Assembly (NCBI RefSeq): GCF_009859475.1 | Contig: NZ_CP044549.1 | Coordinates: 1,302,001-1,366,000 of the forward strand | Length of the DNA: 64,000 nt | Source of the DNA: Hydrogenophaga sp. BPS33 | GTDB taxonomy: Bacteria > Pseudomonadota > Gammaproteobacteria > Burkholderiales > Burkholderiaceae_C | Direction: 5' to 3' | Shown: in pieces, positions 1 through 10,895 of the stretch | Layout of the letters: each line of letters starts with the position of its first letter | Numbering within the stretch: position 1 is the first letter of the stretch | Translations under genes and position numbers: made by a program | The notes under the pieces: generated by a model | What the model was told of the DNA's origin: nothing | What the model saw: only the letters and a program-made list of their open reading frames with translations | Databases searched by the model: none

Positions 1-11
1 TGTTGAGGGAA

Positions 12-48
12 GGGAACAGGGAACGGGAACGGGAACGGGAACGGGAAC
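12..48. repeat. GGGAAC hexanucleotide tandem repeat
   Basis: Five perfect tandem copies of GGGAAC occupy 19-48. A further copy at 12-17 is offset by one base and a degenerate copy follows. The tract lies just beyond the stop codon of the acyl-CoA dehydrogenase gene, outside any convincing reading frame. It is a simple sequence repeat that could vary by slippage; no function is visible. Confidence 0.8.
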
Positions 49-62
49 GGAAAAAGGAACGG

Positions 63-2402
63 TCAGGTTCTTGGGTTTCCTGACGGCAAGGCGAGGATCT
101 GCTTGGCCAGAATGTTTCGCTGGATTTCGTTGGAGCCACCAAAGATCGCCGGCATGCGCGAGTCGAGGTACTGCCCCATCACGTCGGTGGCGATGCCGTC
201 GATCACCACGTCGTCCATCTGGCCGCCTTGATCGCCCGCGAGCTGCACCAGCTCGTCGGCGATGCGCTGGTAGGTCTCGGTGCCCCAGACCTTGAGGTAG
301 GACACGTCGGGACCGAGTTCTTCACCGCCACGCAGCAGGCCCATGAAGAGCTCGAACGCGGCCTTGAGGTCGCGCACGTCGAGCACCAGTTGGGCGTAGC
401 GGTCGCGGAAGTCGGCGCGCTCCAGCGCGTTGGTGGCGTCGGCCAGGCGGTCCAGCTGGGCCAGCGCGCCTTCGCACTGGCGCGGCGTGCCAAAGAAGAT
501 GCGCTCTTCGCGCAGGAAGGAGTTGGCCACGTTCCAGCCGTCGTCGATGCGGCCCACCACGTTGCTCACCGGCACGCGCACGTTGTCGAAGAAGACTTCG
601 CTGAACTCGCTCTCGCCCTTGAGGTTGACGATGGGGCGCACCTTCACGCCCGGGGTCTTGAGGTTGATCAGCAGGAAGGTGATGCCGCGCTGTTTCGCGC
701 CGTCGACCTTGCTGGTGCGCACCAGGGCAAACATCCAGTCGGCGCCCGGGCCGAGCGTGGTCCAGATCTTCTGGCCATTGACCACCAGCTCGTCGCCCTC
801 GCGGTCGGCGCGGGTGCGCAGGTTGGCGAGATCCGAACCGGCATTCGGTTCCGAATAGCCTTGGCACCACATGATCTCGCCGCTGAGCACGCGCGGCAGG
901 TGGTAGCCGATCTGCTCGGGCGTGCCGTGCATGAGCAGCAGCTTGCCGATGGCCAGGCCGTGGTCGGGGATGCGTGCGCAACCGTAGCGCGCCATTTCTT
1001 CGGCGTAGATCACCTGCTTGGTGGGCGAGAGGCCCATGCCGCCGTGTTCCTTGGGCCACGACGGTGCGAGCCAGCCCTGCTTCGACAGGGACTGGTACCA
1101 GTCGGAAATGTCGGCGTAGTAGGCGCGCTTCTTCATGAAGCGTTTTTCGGGCGGGTAGTTGGCGGCGATCCAGTCGGCCAGCACGTGGCGGAATTCGTCG
1201 TCGGGCAGCTCTGCGACGTCCGTGCCGTCGGCTACCTGAACCGCTGCGCCGCCGTTGAGCGCGCGCGTGCGGCCGTTCTTCTGCAGTTCGTCGAGGAACT
1301 GGCCGCGTTGCCACAGCGGGTTGCCCAGCCAGGCCGAAAGCGTGAGGCCGCGCTTCAGGCACAGGCCAATGTCGGTCTCGTCGGCAATGCCCATGCCGCC
1401 GTGCAAATGGATCGCGGCTTTGCCCACCAGCAAGGCGGTGCTGGCGGCGCGGGCGCGCGCGGCGCGCAGGGAGAGCGTGCGTTGCGCAGCGTCGCCTGTG
1501 CCGTTCCAGTCGAGCAGCGCGTTCTCGGCCGAGGCGCGCGCGAGTTTGCTGTGCATCCACATGTCGACCATGCGGTGCTGCAGCGCCTGGAAAGACGCGA
1601 TCGGTTTGCCGAACTGCACTCGTTGCGAGGTGTAGGCCACCGTGTCGGCGAGCGCGCGCTCGGCCACGCCCACGAGTTCGAAGGCCGAGGCCAGGCGCGC
1701 GAGTTCGATCGCGTTCGCGACAGCTTCACGCACGGCCGGGCCGCTGGCGAGCAGCGCGTCGGCGGGCAAGGTGATGCCGCTGAAATTCACCGCGCCGAAG
1801 TCGGTGCCGTCCACGGTTCGGCTGTTCTGCACGATTGGACCCTGGGCACCGGCAGGCACCCAGAACAGCGCGGTCTCGCCGCCGTTCAGCGCCACCACCA
1901 GAAAGCCTTCGGCCGCGCTTGCCAGCGGCACGAAGCGTTTTTGCGCGCCGCTCAGTTGCCAGCCCTCGCCCTGGCGTTGGGCTTGCAGTTGCAGGGCGTC
2001 CAGATCCAGCGCGCCAGCGGCTTCCTGCCACGCGAGCGCGGCCAGGGTCTTGCCGGTGACCACGTCTTCGAGCAACTGGCGCACGGCCGCAGAGCCTTCG
2101 GCCAGGGGCACCAGCGCCTGCACCACCATCAGGCCGCTGGCCACATAGGGCTCGGGCGCGAGGCCACGGCCGAGTTCGCTGGCGATCAGCGTGGCTTCGG
2201 CCAGGCCCAGACCATGGCCGCCGAGCGCTTCGGGCACCAGCACGCCGAGCAGCCCGGCGTCGGCCATGTCGCTCCAGACCGCGCGGTCCAGTGGCACGGC
2301 CTGGTCGCGCAGGCGGCGCACGCGCGCCGGTGCGGGCTGGCGTTGGTGGAAGTCCTGCACGCTGTCGCGCAGCATGCTTTGGGTTTCGTCGAGAGTGGTC
2401 AT
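63..2402 (-). CDS. Fused double acyl-CoA dehydrogenase
   Basis: Flavoprotein of 779 residues, twice the usual 380-400 of an acyl-CoA dehydrogenase, because two such domains are joined head to tail. The N-terminal half (about 1-370) carries the helical [10 protein letters not shown] segment near 260. A linker around 370-400 leads to a second complete half with a [14 protein letters not shown] flavin/substrate-loop motif and a terminal [11 protein letters not shown] signature. Predicted role: alpha,beta-dehydrogenation of an acyl-CoA with electrons passing to ETF. The start at 2402 is the first Met that begins the dehydrogenase homology; longer versions run into the ligase gene upstream. It is the last gene of the minus-strand operon, 20 bp after the AMP-forming ligase. 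Two unequal domains often mean one is catalytic and the other degenerate; which one cannot be told here. Confidence 0.9.
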   Translation of the reverse strand: MTTLDETQSMLRDSVQDFHQRQPAPARVRRLRDQAVPLDRAVWSDMADAGLLGVLVPEALGGHGLGLAEATLIASELGRGLAPEPYVASGLMVVQALVPLAEGSAAVRQLLEDVVTGKTLAALAWQEAAGALDLDALQLQAQRQGEGWQLSGAQKRFVPLASAAEGFLVVALNGGETALFWVPAGAQGPIVQNSRTVDGTDFGAVNFSGITLPADALLASGPAVREAVANAIELARLASAFELVGVAERALADTVAYTSQRVQFGKPIASFQALQHRMVDMWMHSKLARASAENALLDWNGTGDAAQRTLSLRAARARAASTALLVGKAAIHLHGGMGIADETDIGLCLKRGLTLSAWLGNPLWQRGQFLDELQKNGRTRALNGGAAVQVADGTDVAELPDDEFRHVLADWIAANYPPEKRFMKKRAYYADISDWYQSLSKQGWLAPSWPKEHGGMGLSPTKQVIYAEEMARYGCARIPDHGLAIGKLLLMHGTPEQIGYHLPRVLSGEIMWCQGYSEPNAGSDLANLRTRADREGDELVVNGQKIWTTLGPGADWMFALVRTSKVDGAKQRGITFLLINLKTPGVKVRPIVNLKGESEFSEVFFDNVRVPVSNVVGRIDDGWNVANSFLREERIFFGTPRQCEGALAQLDRLADATNALERADFRDRYAQLVLDVRDLKAAFELFMGLLRGGEELGPDVSYLKVWGTETYQRIADELVQLAGDQGGQMDDVVIDGIATDVMGQYLDSRMPAIFGGSNEIQRNILAKQILALPSGNPRT

Positions 2403-2422
2403 GGGGTCGGCAATACGAACGC

Positions 2423-4069
<1,647 letters not shown>

Positions 4070-4086
4070 GGGGGCCTCTTTCTCTC

Positions 4087-4869
4087 TTAGTGGTAGCTGC
4101 GGCCGCCATCGACCGCGAGCGTGATGCCGGTGACGAAAGACGATTCGTCGCTGCTGAGGTAGAGCGCGGCCAGCGCGATTTCTTGCGGCTCGCCGATGCG
4201 TTCGAGCGCGTAGCGCGGGCCCACCTGGCTGTGCAGCTGTTCGGCGGTGTAACCACCGCGCACCATGGGCGTGTCGACCGCGCCGGGGCAGATGGTGTTC
4301 ACCCGCACCTGCGGTGCCCACTCCATGGCGATGCTTTTGGAAAACGCGATCACGCCCGCCTTGGACGCGGCGTAGGCGCTGCGCTGCTTGAAGGGTTGCA
4401 GGCCCTGACCGGACGAGAGGTTCACGATGGTGCCGGCACCGGCCGCACGCATTTCCGGCAGCGCGGCGCGGCAGACGTTGAAGGTGCCGGTGAGGTTCAC
4501 GTCGATCACGCGCTTCCAGTCGTCGAGCGAGACCTCGTCGGCCCAGTCGGTGTTGGCGATGCCGGCCGCGTTCACCACGCCGTCGAGCCCGCCGAAGGTG
4601 CCCACGGCGCTCTGCACCGCGCGCTCCACGGCTTGCGGGTCGGTGATGTCGGCCTCGCAAGCCAGCCACAGCTCGGCGTCACCTGCAAAGTCGGCCGGGC
4701 GGTGGCGGTCCAGCGCCAGCACCCGTGCGCCGGCGCGCAGGAAGAGTTCGGCAATGGCGCGCCCGATGCCCGAGGCCGCGCCCGTCACCAGGATGCGCCG
4801 GCCCGCGAGCCGGCCGGCGATGCGCGTGTCATCGGGTTGAAAGGGGGGGTGCGGGTGGCTGTGGCTCAT
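4087..4869 (-). CDS. SDR family NAD(P)-dependent oxidoreductase
   Basis: Classical short-chain dehydrogenase of 260 residues. The cofactor motif TGAASGIG is near residue 30, NAAG near 105, and the catalytic YAASK tetrad near 168; the end ALYLSSDESSFVTGITLAVDGG is typical of FabG-like enzymes. Likely oxidises a 3-hydroxyacyl-CoA or a secondary alcohol. It starts 98 bp downstream of the TetR gene, and a 22-bp near-perfect palindrome lies in that gap, so it probably has its own regulated promoter and leads the SDR-ligase-dehydrogenase part of the operon. Confidence 0.92.
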   Translation of the reverse strand: MSHSHPHPPFQPDDTRIAGRLAGRRILVTGAASGIGRAIAELFLRAGARVLALDRHRPADFAGDAELWLACEADITDPQAVERAVQSAVGTFGGLDGVVNAAGIANTDWADEVSLDDWKRVIDVNLTGTFNVCRAALPEMRAAGAGTIVNLSSGQGLQPFKQRSAYAASKAGVIAFSKSIAMEWAPQVRVNTICPGAVDTPMVRGGYTAEQLHSQVGPRYALERIGEPQEIALAALYLSSDESSFVTGITLAVDGGRSYH

Positions 4870-4886
4870 ATTCAAAAGTTCGGTGG

Positions 4887-4908
4887 ATTTACCAGCCGGC
4901 AGGTAAAT
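4887..4908. promoter_or_regulatory. Putative TetR operator (GCCGGC-centred palindrome)
   Basis: A 22-bp inverted repeat with arms ATTTACC and GGTAAAT around AGCCGGCA; ten of eleven base pairs are symmetric. It lies 18-39 bp upstream of the SDR start codon at 4869 and 60 bp downstream of the TetR gene, a normal position for an autoregulated TetR operator. Related GCCGG-core sites occur at 9402-9417 and 36396-36411. Confidence 0.65.
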
Positions 4909-4967
4909 GACGGTTGCCAAAAAAAGCCATGAGGTTCCTGGTGCATGGCGGGTGGGTAAAGGGGCCG

Positions 4968-5627
4968 TCAGGCGGCGGCCTTGCGGCGGCGTGCGGGCGG
5001 TGGTGCGGGTTCTTCGAGCACCAGGCCATACAGCAGCATGTCCAGGAACTGCTGCATCACCTGGGCGGCGCTGAGTTTGCCGCCGGGCTTGTGCCAACGG
5101 GGCATGTGGTTGAGTGCAGAGAGCAGCAGGCGACCGGCCATGGCAGGGTCCACCGCGCGCATTTCGCCAGCGGCAATGCCGTCGACGATGCACTGGCGCA
5201 GCAGGCCTTCGTAGCTGTCGCGCAGCTTGAGCGCGGCCATGCGCTGGCCATCCACAGCGGTTTGCCAGAAGGCGTTGGAGCCGGCGATCCAGCGGTCGCG
5301 CCCGCTGTCCTGGATGCGGGCCGAGGCTTCCATGAAGGCGCGCACGCGCGCGGTCGGGCCCGTGGCTTTGGCCACTTCGGCCGCCACCTGGTCGTACAGC
5401 AGCTGGATGGACTCGAGCACGATGCGGTCGTAGAGCGCGTCCTTGTTCGGGAAGTAGTAGTACAGCGCGGCCTTGGTGATCTTGGCGGCCTCGGCAATGT
5501 CGCGCAAAGACGTGCGGTCGTAGCCGTGCTGCGCGAACAGGTGGCGCGCGATCGCGAGCAACTGGTTCTCGCGCGAGTCGAGCGGATCGGGTGACTCCAT
5601 CGGGGCGGCAGGCTTCTTGGTGGACAT
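4968..5627 (-). CDS. TetR/AcrR family transcriptional regulator
   Basis: 219-residue repressor-type protein. The N-terminal helix-turn-helix spans about 20-65 (ARHLFAQHGYDRTSLRDIAE, then the recognition helix with ALYYYFPNKDALYD). The ligand-binding C-terminal half is all-helical. The end PPPARRRKAAA is a basic tail. It lies inside the acyl-CoA operon, between enoyl-CoA hydratase and SDR, so an acyl-CoA is a reasonable effector. The palindrome at 4887-4908 is its best candidate operator. The family is certain; ligand and regulon are inferred. Confidence 0.92.
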   Translation of the reverse strand: MSTKKPAAPMESPDPLDSRENQLLAIARHLFAQHGYDRTSLRDIAEAAKITKAALYYYFPNKDALYDRIVLESIQLLYDQVAAEVAKATGPTARVRAFMEASARIQDSGRDRWIAGSNAFWQTAVDGQRMAALKLRDSYEGLLRQCIVDGIAAGEMRAVDPAMAGRLLLSALNHMPRWHKPGGKLSAAQVMQQFLDMLLYGLVLEEPAPPPARRRKAAA

Positions 5628-5693
5628 GCAGACTTTCTCTCTGGTGTGGGTTCAGTGGACCATCATAGAAAGATCGCGGACGGGAGGGAAATT

Positions 5694-6467
5694 TCAGCGG
5701 CCCTGGTAGACCGGCTTGCGCTTTTCCAGGAAGGCTTTTTGCGCTTCGCGCGCGTCTTCGGTCTTGGACAGCGCGACCGTGTTGCCTTGCTCGTAGCGGT
5801 AGGCCTCGCGGGTGGGCATGTGCAGCGTCATGCGCGAAGCTTCCTTGGCCAGGCGCATGGCAATCGGGCTCTTGGACGCGATCTCGCGCGCGATTTCCAT
5901 GGCGTAGGGCATGAGCTCGTCGGGCGGCAGGCAGGCTTCCACCAGGCCCAGGCGGTAGAGCTCTTGCGCCGAGACCTGCATGCCGGTGTAGAACATGCGG
6001 CGCGCACGCGACTGGCTGAAGTGCTTCTGCAAGAAGGTGGCACCGCCGGCCAGGCCGACGTTGATCTCGGGCATGGACACGTAGGCGTTTTCCGAGGCGA
6101 CCCAGATGTCCGAACCCAGCACCAGGCCGAAGCCCGCGCCCAGCGCCGGGCCGTTGATGGCCGCGATGATGGGCTTGGAGCACTCGACCATCGCGTTGTG
6201 GCATTCGCGGGTGAGGCGGTTGTGGCGGCCGTAGGCACCGGGGGTGGCGCTCAGGTCTTTGCGCTCGCGGATGTCGGCGCCGGCGGAGAAGGTCTTGCCC
6301 GCGCCGGTGATGACGATGCAGGCCACTTCGGGCATGTCGCTGAGGGCATCGAAGCAATCGATGATCTCGGCGCGCAGCTCGGCGTTCTGGGCGTTGACGG
6401 GTGCGCGGTTGAGCGTGACCACGGCCACGCCTTCGTCGATCTGGAGCTGGATGTGCTGGAGGTTCAT
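5694..6467 (-). CDS. Enoyl-CoA hydratase/isomerase family protein
   Basis: Crotonase-fold protein of 257 residues, a normal length. The oxyanion-hole segment FSAGADIRERKDL is near 62-74 and the second conserved block ALGAGFGLVLGSDI with MPEINVGLAGG is near 105-145. It should hydrate a 2-enoyl-CoA or act as an isomerase or hydrolase; members of this family differ too much to choose. The gene is 19 bp downstream of the NDP-forming synthetase and 66 bp upstream of the TetR gene on the same strand. Confidence 0.9.
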   Translation of the reverse strand: MNLQHIQLQIDEGVAVVTLNRAPVNAQNAELRAEIIDCFDALSDMPEVACIVITGAGKTFSAGADIRERKDLSATPGAYGRHNRLTRECHNAMVECSKPIIAAINGPALGAGFGLVLGSDIWVASENAYVSMPEINVGLAGGATFLQKHFSQSRARRMFYTGMQVSAQELYRLGLVEACLPPDELMPYAMEIAREIASKSPIAMRLAKEASRMTLHMPTREAYRYEQGNTVALSKTEDAREAQKAFLEKRKPVYQGR

Positions 6468-6486
6468 GGCTTTGTTCCTGTGAAGG

Positions 6487-8574
6487 TCAGTGCGTGGAGA
6501 TCAGTGCATCCAGGCACACACCGCCTTGGGTTTGCACCACGAAGGGGTTGATGTCGATGCCGGCCAATTGGTCCGCATGGCGAACCGCGAATTCAGAGAG
6601 TTTGCTCAGCGCATCGCACAGCGCGGGCACGTCGTACTGCGGGCCACCGCGCCAGCCCTTGAGCAGGGCCGAAGCGCGCACCGAATCCACCAGCGCCAAA
6701 CTCTGCGCAGGCGACAAAGGTGCAGACGCAAACGCCACGTCCTTGTACAGCTCCACCGCCGTGCCACCCAACCCAAACATCACCATGGGGCCGAACACCT
6801 CGTCCATGTGGATGCCGATGATGGTCTCCACACCGCCGCGCACCATGGGCGCGATCAGCACGCCGTCGATGCGCGCTCCCGGCGCGCGCTCGGCCGCGCG
6901 CGACATGATGGTGTCGAAGCCAGCCGCCACCGCAGCGGCATCGGCCAGACCCACCAGCACACCACCCACTTCGGTCTTGTGCGCAATGTCGGCCGAGACG
7001 ATCTTGGCCACCACCGGGTAGCCCATGGCGTTCGCTGCCGCCACGGCATCGGCCGCGCTGGTGCAGGTTTTTTCGGGCAGCACCGGAATGCCGGCCGCGC
7101 CGAGCAAAGCCTTGGCCTGCGTTTCGGTGGCGGCTTCGGGCAGCTTCTGCGTGGCGCGTTCCACGGCCACATCGGCCGTGCGCATCTCACGGCGCAGGCG
7201 GGCCATGCGCGCCGCGCCAGCAATCGCGCGCACCGCACGCGTCGGGTCCGCGAACACCGCCACACCGCCGGCTTCCAGGCGCTGCGTCACGCCCTCGTCG
7301 GACAGCATCACCACCACCAGCGCGCGCTCGGGGTGCTCGCGGTGGATGGCGATCAAACGGTCTTCGGTGGACTGGAAACGCGCGGGCGACAAGCCCACGT
7401 GCGCGAGATACGCGAACAGGCTGCCGTAAGCGGCGTCTTTGCCCAGCATGGCTTCGATGGTGCGCGCCACGCCATCGGGCACGGCCGTGACTTGTGCCGT
7501 GGTGTCGAACGGATTCGCCGGCACCGCGTAGGGCAGCAGTTCTTTCAGCGCCGCGTTGGCGCTCTCGGTGAGCGCGGGCAGCTTCATGCCGAGTTCGGTG
7601 GCGTTGTCGGCCATGAGAATGCCGATGCCGCCCGAGCCCGTCATGATGCCGATGTTCTCATCGCTCGGCAGCGTGCCGATCACCGCGCACAGGTGCGCCA
7701 AGTCCAGCATTTCTTCCACCGACTGCGCGCGGTGCGCACCGCACTCGGCGAACACCGCGTCATACACCGCGTCATTCCCCGCCAGCGAACCGGTGTGGGT
7801 GGCGGCAGCTGCTGCGCCCACGTCGGTGCTGCCGATCTTCATGATGATCAAGGGCTTGCCGGCAGCGGCTGCCTTGCGCAACGCGGCGCGCAAACGGTCA
7901 CCGTCTTTGCAGGCCTCGAGCGCGGCGCAGATCACGCGCGTGTCGGGGTCTTCGGCCAGGTAGTCAATGCACTCGGCCACGTCCACATCGGCCTCATTCC
8001 CGGTGGCGATCACGCGCGACAAACCAATGCCGCGCAGCGTGGCCATGCCATAGGTGGCCGAGCCAAACGCGCCGCTCTGCGTGGCCAGGCCGATCACGCC
8101 GTGCTTGGGGCGCAGGCCGTTCAGCGCGGTGGAGAAGGTGGCATAAAAATTCTGCGAAGGGTTCAGCAGGCCCAGTGCGTTCGGGCCCACCATGCGCATG
8201 CCGGCTTCGCGGCAAATGGCCACCAGACGCGCCTGCAACTCGGCACCGGCCGCGTCCACCTCGGCAAAGCCGGCGGTGAACACCTGCACCGCCTTCACAC
8301 CCTTGGCCGCGCATTCCTTCAGCGCCGCTTCCACGCCGGGCACCGGCACGGCGATGATGGCGTGGTCCACCGGGCCAGGCACATCGGTGAGGCTGGCGTA
8401 CGCGGGCAGGCCTTGAATCTCGGCGGCGCCGCTGCGGTTCACCGGGTACAGCTGGCCCTTGAAGCCGGCTTCCAGCAGAAAGCGCAGAGGGCGGCCACCG
8501 ATGCGCTCGGGGTCGGACGAAGCGCCGATCAGCGCCACGGAACTGGGGAAGAAAAGCGGGTGCAGGGGGTGCAT
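6487..8574 (-). CDS. NDP-forming acyl-CoA synthetase (acetate-CoA ligase family)
   Basis: 695-residue single-chain version of the ADP-forming acyl-CoA synthetases. It has an N-terminal CoA-binding Rossmann domain (SSVALIGASSDPERIGGRP at 10-28), a succinyl-CoA-ligase-like middle containing the phospho-His region (ATHTGSLAGNDAVYD), and a C-terminal ATP-grasp domain (YPVVAKIVSADIAHKTEVGG onward). It converts an acid, CoA and ATP to acyl-CoA, ADP and phosphate, or the reverse. The Met at 8574 places the Rossmann fold at the usual distance from the N terminus; an upstream Met at 8589 is possible. Its closest companion in the window is the paralogue at 13563-15677. Confidence 0.9.
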   Translation of the reverse strand: MHPLHPLFFPSSVALIGASSDPERIGGRPLRFLLEAGFKGQLYPVNRSGAAEIQGLPAYASLTDVPGPVDHAIIAVPVPGVEAALKECAAKGVKAVQVFTAGFAEVDAAGAELQARLVAICREAGMRMVGPNALGLLNPSQNFYATFSTALNGLRPKHGVIGLATQSGAFGSATYGMATLRGIGLSRVIATGNEADVDVAECIDYLAEDPDTRVICAALEACKDGDRLRAALRKAAAAGKPLIIMKIGSTDVGAAAAATHTGSLAGNDAVYDAVFAECGAHRAQSVEEMLDLAHLCAVIGTLPSDENIGIMTGSGGIGILMADNATELGMKLPALTESANAALKELLPYAVPANPFDTTAQVTAVPDGVARTIEAMLGKDAAYGSLFAYLAHVGLSPARFQSTEDRLIAIHREHPERALVVVMLSDEGVTQRLEAGGVAVFADPTRAVRAIAGAARMARLRREMRTADVAVERATQKLPEAATETQAKALLGAAGIPVLPEKTCTSAADAVAAANAMGYPVVAKIVSADIAHKTEVGGVLVGLADAAAVAAGFDTIMSRAAERAPGARIDGVLIAPMVRGGVETIIGIHMDEVFGPMVMFGLGGTAVELYKDVAFASAPLSPAQSLALVDSVRASALLKGWRGGPQYDVPALCDALSKLSEFAVRHADQLAGIDINPFVVQTQGGVCLDALISTH

Positions 8575-8611
8575 GGGTTCGGCGCGCATGGTGGCAGTGG
8601 TCGTCAATGCA

Positions 8612-9370
8612 TTACAGAAGAGCGTGGGTCGTGCCGCCGTCGACCAGCAGCGATTCGCCGGTGACGAAACTGCTTTCGTCGCTGGCGAGGAAGAGAGACG
8701 CGTTGGCAATATCTTCCACCTCGCCCAGGCGGCCCAGCGGTGCGCGCGCAATGCGCTTGGCCACCATCTCGGGGTTGACGTTGATGGCCACACCTTCGGT
8801 TTTCACCGAGCCCGGGCACACCGCGTTCACGCGGATTTTCTGCGGGCCCAGATCCACCGAGGCCGAGCGCGTGAGGCCGAGCACCGCCGCCTTCACGCCG
8901 CAGTACACCATGCCCGAAGGAATGCCCAGGAAGCTCGCGGCCGACGCAATGTTCACGATGGCCCCGCCACCCGAACGCGCCATGGCGGCTGCACCCACCT
9001 GAATGCCCCAGACCACCGAGTGAAAACCCGTGCCCGTCATGCGCGCCAGCATCTCGGGGGTGATGGCGTCGATGGGGCCGTAGCGCACCCAGATCGCGTT
9101 GTTGACGAGAACGTCGAACCGGCCGTAACGCTGTTCCAAGTCGCCCACCGCCGCTTCGAAGGTGGCGCGTTGTGCCACGTCGCCTGCGTAGGCGTGGGCT
9201 TGTGCGCCCTGGTCGCGCAGCGCCTGGGCTGCGCGCTCGGCGTTGTCGCCTTTGATGTCGAGAACGCCGATGGCCGCGCCCTCGGCGGCGAAGCGTTCAC
9301 AGATAGCGCGGCCGATGCCTTGAGCGCCGCCGGTGACCAAAGCCACCTTGCCTTTGAGCCTGTTTCCCAT
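8612..9370 (-). CDS. SDR family oxidoreductase
   Basis: 252-residue short-chain dehydrogenase with TGGAQGIG at 14-21, NNAIW near 92 and the active-site YCGVK near 157. The C terminus ends in SDESSFVTGESLLVDGG. Likely an NAD(P)-linked 3-hydroxyacyl-CoA or alcohol dehydrogenase. It is the first gene of the minus-strand acyl-CoA operon, and the divergent intergenic region before it carries a GCCGG-type palindrome matching the one before the second SDR. Confidence 0.92.
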   Translation of the reverse strand: MGNRLKGKVALVTGGAQGIGRAICERFAAEGAAIGVLDIKGDNAERAAQALRDQGAQAHAYAGDVAQRATFEAAVGDLEQRYGRFDVLVNNAIWVRYGPIDAITPEMLARMTGTGFHSVVWGIQVGAAAMARSGGGAIVNIASAASFLGIPSGMVYCGVKAAVLGLTRSASVDLGPQKIRVNAVCPGSVKTEGVAINVNPEMVAKRIARAPLGRLGEVEDIANASLFLASDESSFVTGESLLVDGGTTHALL

Positions 9371-9401
9371 GTGTTGCTGTCTCCGTGTTTGTAGATTATT
9401 C

Positions 9402-9417
9402 TACCGGCCGGTTAGTA
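9402..9417. promoter_or_regulatory. Putative TetR operator, second site
   Basis: TACCGGCCGGTTAGTA matches the central 16 bp of the palindrome at 4892-4907 at twelve positions and contains the perfect 10-bp palindrome ACCGGCCGGT. It lies in the 83-bp divergent gap between the SDR gene (start 9370) and the SnoaL-like gene (start 9454), so one protein bound here could control both. Confidence 0.55.
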
Positions 9418-9453
9418 AAACACGATAGCGCTCAAAACCTAGGAGATACCCTT

Positions 9454-10008
9454 ATGTCGACACCGGATTTGAAACAGCAAGTCACCGAACTGATGGACCG
9501 CGAAGCGATCCGCGAATGCATGGCGCGCTACTGCCGCGGCATCGATCGGCAAGACGAAGAAGCGCTGCGCAGCGCCTACTGGCCCGACGCCACCGACCGC
9601 CACGGCCCCTACCAGGGCAGCGCCACCGGCTTCATCGACTGGGCGCTGAAGAAGCTCGCCAAGGACAGCGAGCGCTCCATCCACAACATTGCCAACATGT
9701 CGATCACATTGGCGGGCACGCAGGCGGCGGTGGAGACGTACTTTTTGGCACTGCAGCGCGACCGCGATGCCGAAGGCGTGGCGCAAGAAGTGTTCATTGC
9801 CGGGCGCTATGCGGACCGCTTTGAGAAGCGCGGTGAAGAGTGGCGCATTGCGGCGCGCACGGTGGTGTACGACTGGCTGCGCCCCATGGGTGCGGTGCAC
9901 AAAACCGAGGCCGAACATTTCGGCACGGTGCGCGCGCCGCTGGGTTCGCTGCGCGACAGCGATCCGATTTATGCGCTGCTTGATGCGGTGCAAAACCAGA
10001 AGGGCTGA
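9454..10008 (+). CDS. SnoaL-like / NTF2-fold protein
   Basis: 184-residue protein of the SnoaL_4 type. The opening helix VTELMDREAIRECMARYCRG and the SAYWPDATDRHGPY block mark the family of small cone-shaped barrels related to scytalone dehydratase and dioxygenase beta subunits. Possible roles are dehydratase, isomerase or binding protein. The Met at 9454 follows an AGGAGA ribosome site. It is divergent from the acyl-CoA operon and 38 bp upstream of an IclR regulator. Confidence 0.8.
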   Translation: MSTPDLKQQVTELMDREAIRECMARYCRGIDRQDEEALRSAYWPDATDRHGPYQGSATGFIDWALKKLAKDSERSIHNIANMSITLAGTQAAVETYFLALQRDRDAEGVAQEVFIAGRYADRFEKRGEEWRIAARTVVYDWLRPMGAVHKTEAEHFGTVRAPLGSLRDSDPIYALLDAVQNQKG

Positions 10009-10046
10009 GCTTCAGCTGACCTTCTAAGCAAGGCTGGTTGTTTGAC

Positions 10047-10793
10047 ATGGCATTGCCGCAAGCCACCGTCAAGTCGGCCGCGCGCGTGCTGGAGCTGCTG
10101 GAGCACTTCCGCACCGTGCGCGCGCCGCGCTCGCTCAAAGACCTTGTGGACGCGCTCGGCTACCCGCAATCGAGCACCACGGCGCTGCTCAAGAGCCTGA
10201 CCGCCCAGGGCTACCTGAACTACGACCGCGTACAGCGCGTGTACTTCCCCACGCTGCGCGTGGCTGCACTCGGCGAATGGATCGAACCCGCGCTGCTCGG
10301 CGACAACGCGCGCTTGCTCGACGCCATGCGCGACGTGCACAACGCGACCGGCGAAACCGTGTCACTCGGTTTGCTGAACGACGTGTACCTGCAGCACGTG
10401 CGCATCATCCAGTCCACCCACGCCATGCGCTTCTACACGGAAGAGGGCAGCATGCGGCCAGTGGTCACGTCATCGCTGGGCTGGTTGTTGCTGTCCACGC
10501 GCACACCCGAGCAGATCGAGCGCCTGGTGCGCCGCGCCAACATTGCGATTGCCGACCCCGCGCAACGGGTGGACGTGGCAGCGATGGTCAAACGCATCCT
10601 GTCGCTCAAAGGCCAGACCCAGATCCACATAGAAGGCATGCCGTTCGCAGACGGCGCGACGATGTGCGCGCTGCTGCCGGTGACGATCCATGGGCAGCCG
10701 GTGGTGCTGGGCTTGGGCGGGAGTCTGGAGAGGGTGCGGGAGAACAGGGTGCGGTATGCGGAGGTTTTGAAGGGGGCTGTGGGCGCGGTATAA
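10047..10793 (+). CDS. IclR family transcriptional regulator
   Basis: 248 residues. The N-terminal winged helix spans about 8-70 (KSAARVLELLEHFRTVRAPRSL, then the recognition region SSTTALLKSLTAQGYL). The C-terminal effector domain begins near 80 and contains GETVSLGLLNDVYLQHV. The ATG at 10047 is chosen over an upstream TTG at 10038. Its last 454 bp recur at 18274-18727 with about 96 percent identity. It follows the SnoaL gene closely and may regulate it. Confidence 0.92.
   Translation: MALPQATVKSAARVLELLEHFRTVRAPRSLKDLVDALGYPQSSTTALLKSLTAQGYLNYDRVQRVYFPTLRVAALGEWIEPALLGDNARLLDAMRDVHNATGETVSLGLLNDVYLQHVRIIQSTHAMRFYTEEGSMRPVVTSSLGWLLLSTRTPEQIERLVRRANIAIADPAQRVDVAAMVKRILSLKGQTQIHIEGMPFADGATMCALLPVTIHGQPVVLGLGGSLERVRENRVRYAEVLKGAVGAV
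10340..10793 (+). repeat. Direct repeat A (3' half of the IclR gene), left copy
   Basis: This 454-bp stretch, running to the stop codon, aligns without gaps to 18274-18727. I count 16-17 mismatches, most of them at third codon positions. The homology stops at the stop codons. The two copies bound the 10794-18273 module. Confidence 0.9.
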
Positions 10794-10895
10794 GGAAGGG
10801 GCGGGTTCCATCAAGTTGGGGGGAACTCCGCCGCCCATACCGATGCAACCAAGATTATTTGCGACACATGATCATGGCGGGTTCACGGTTTCCGA

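Noticed and set aside
12..48. CRISPR-like array
   Set aside because: The tandem units are six bases long with no spacers; no cas genes are present. No CRISPR array was seen anywhere in the window.
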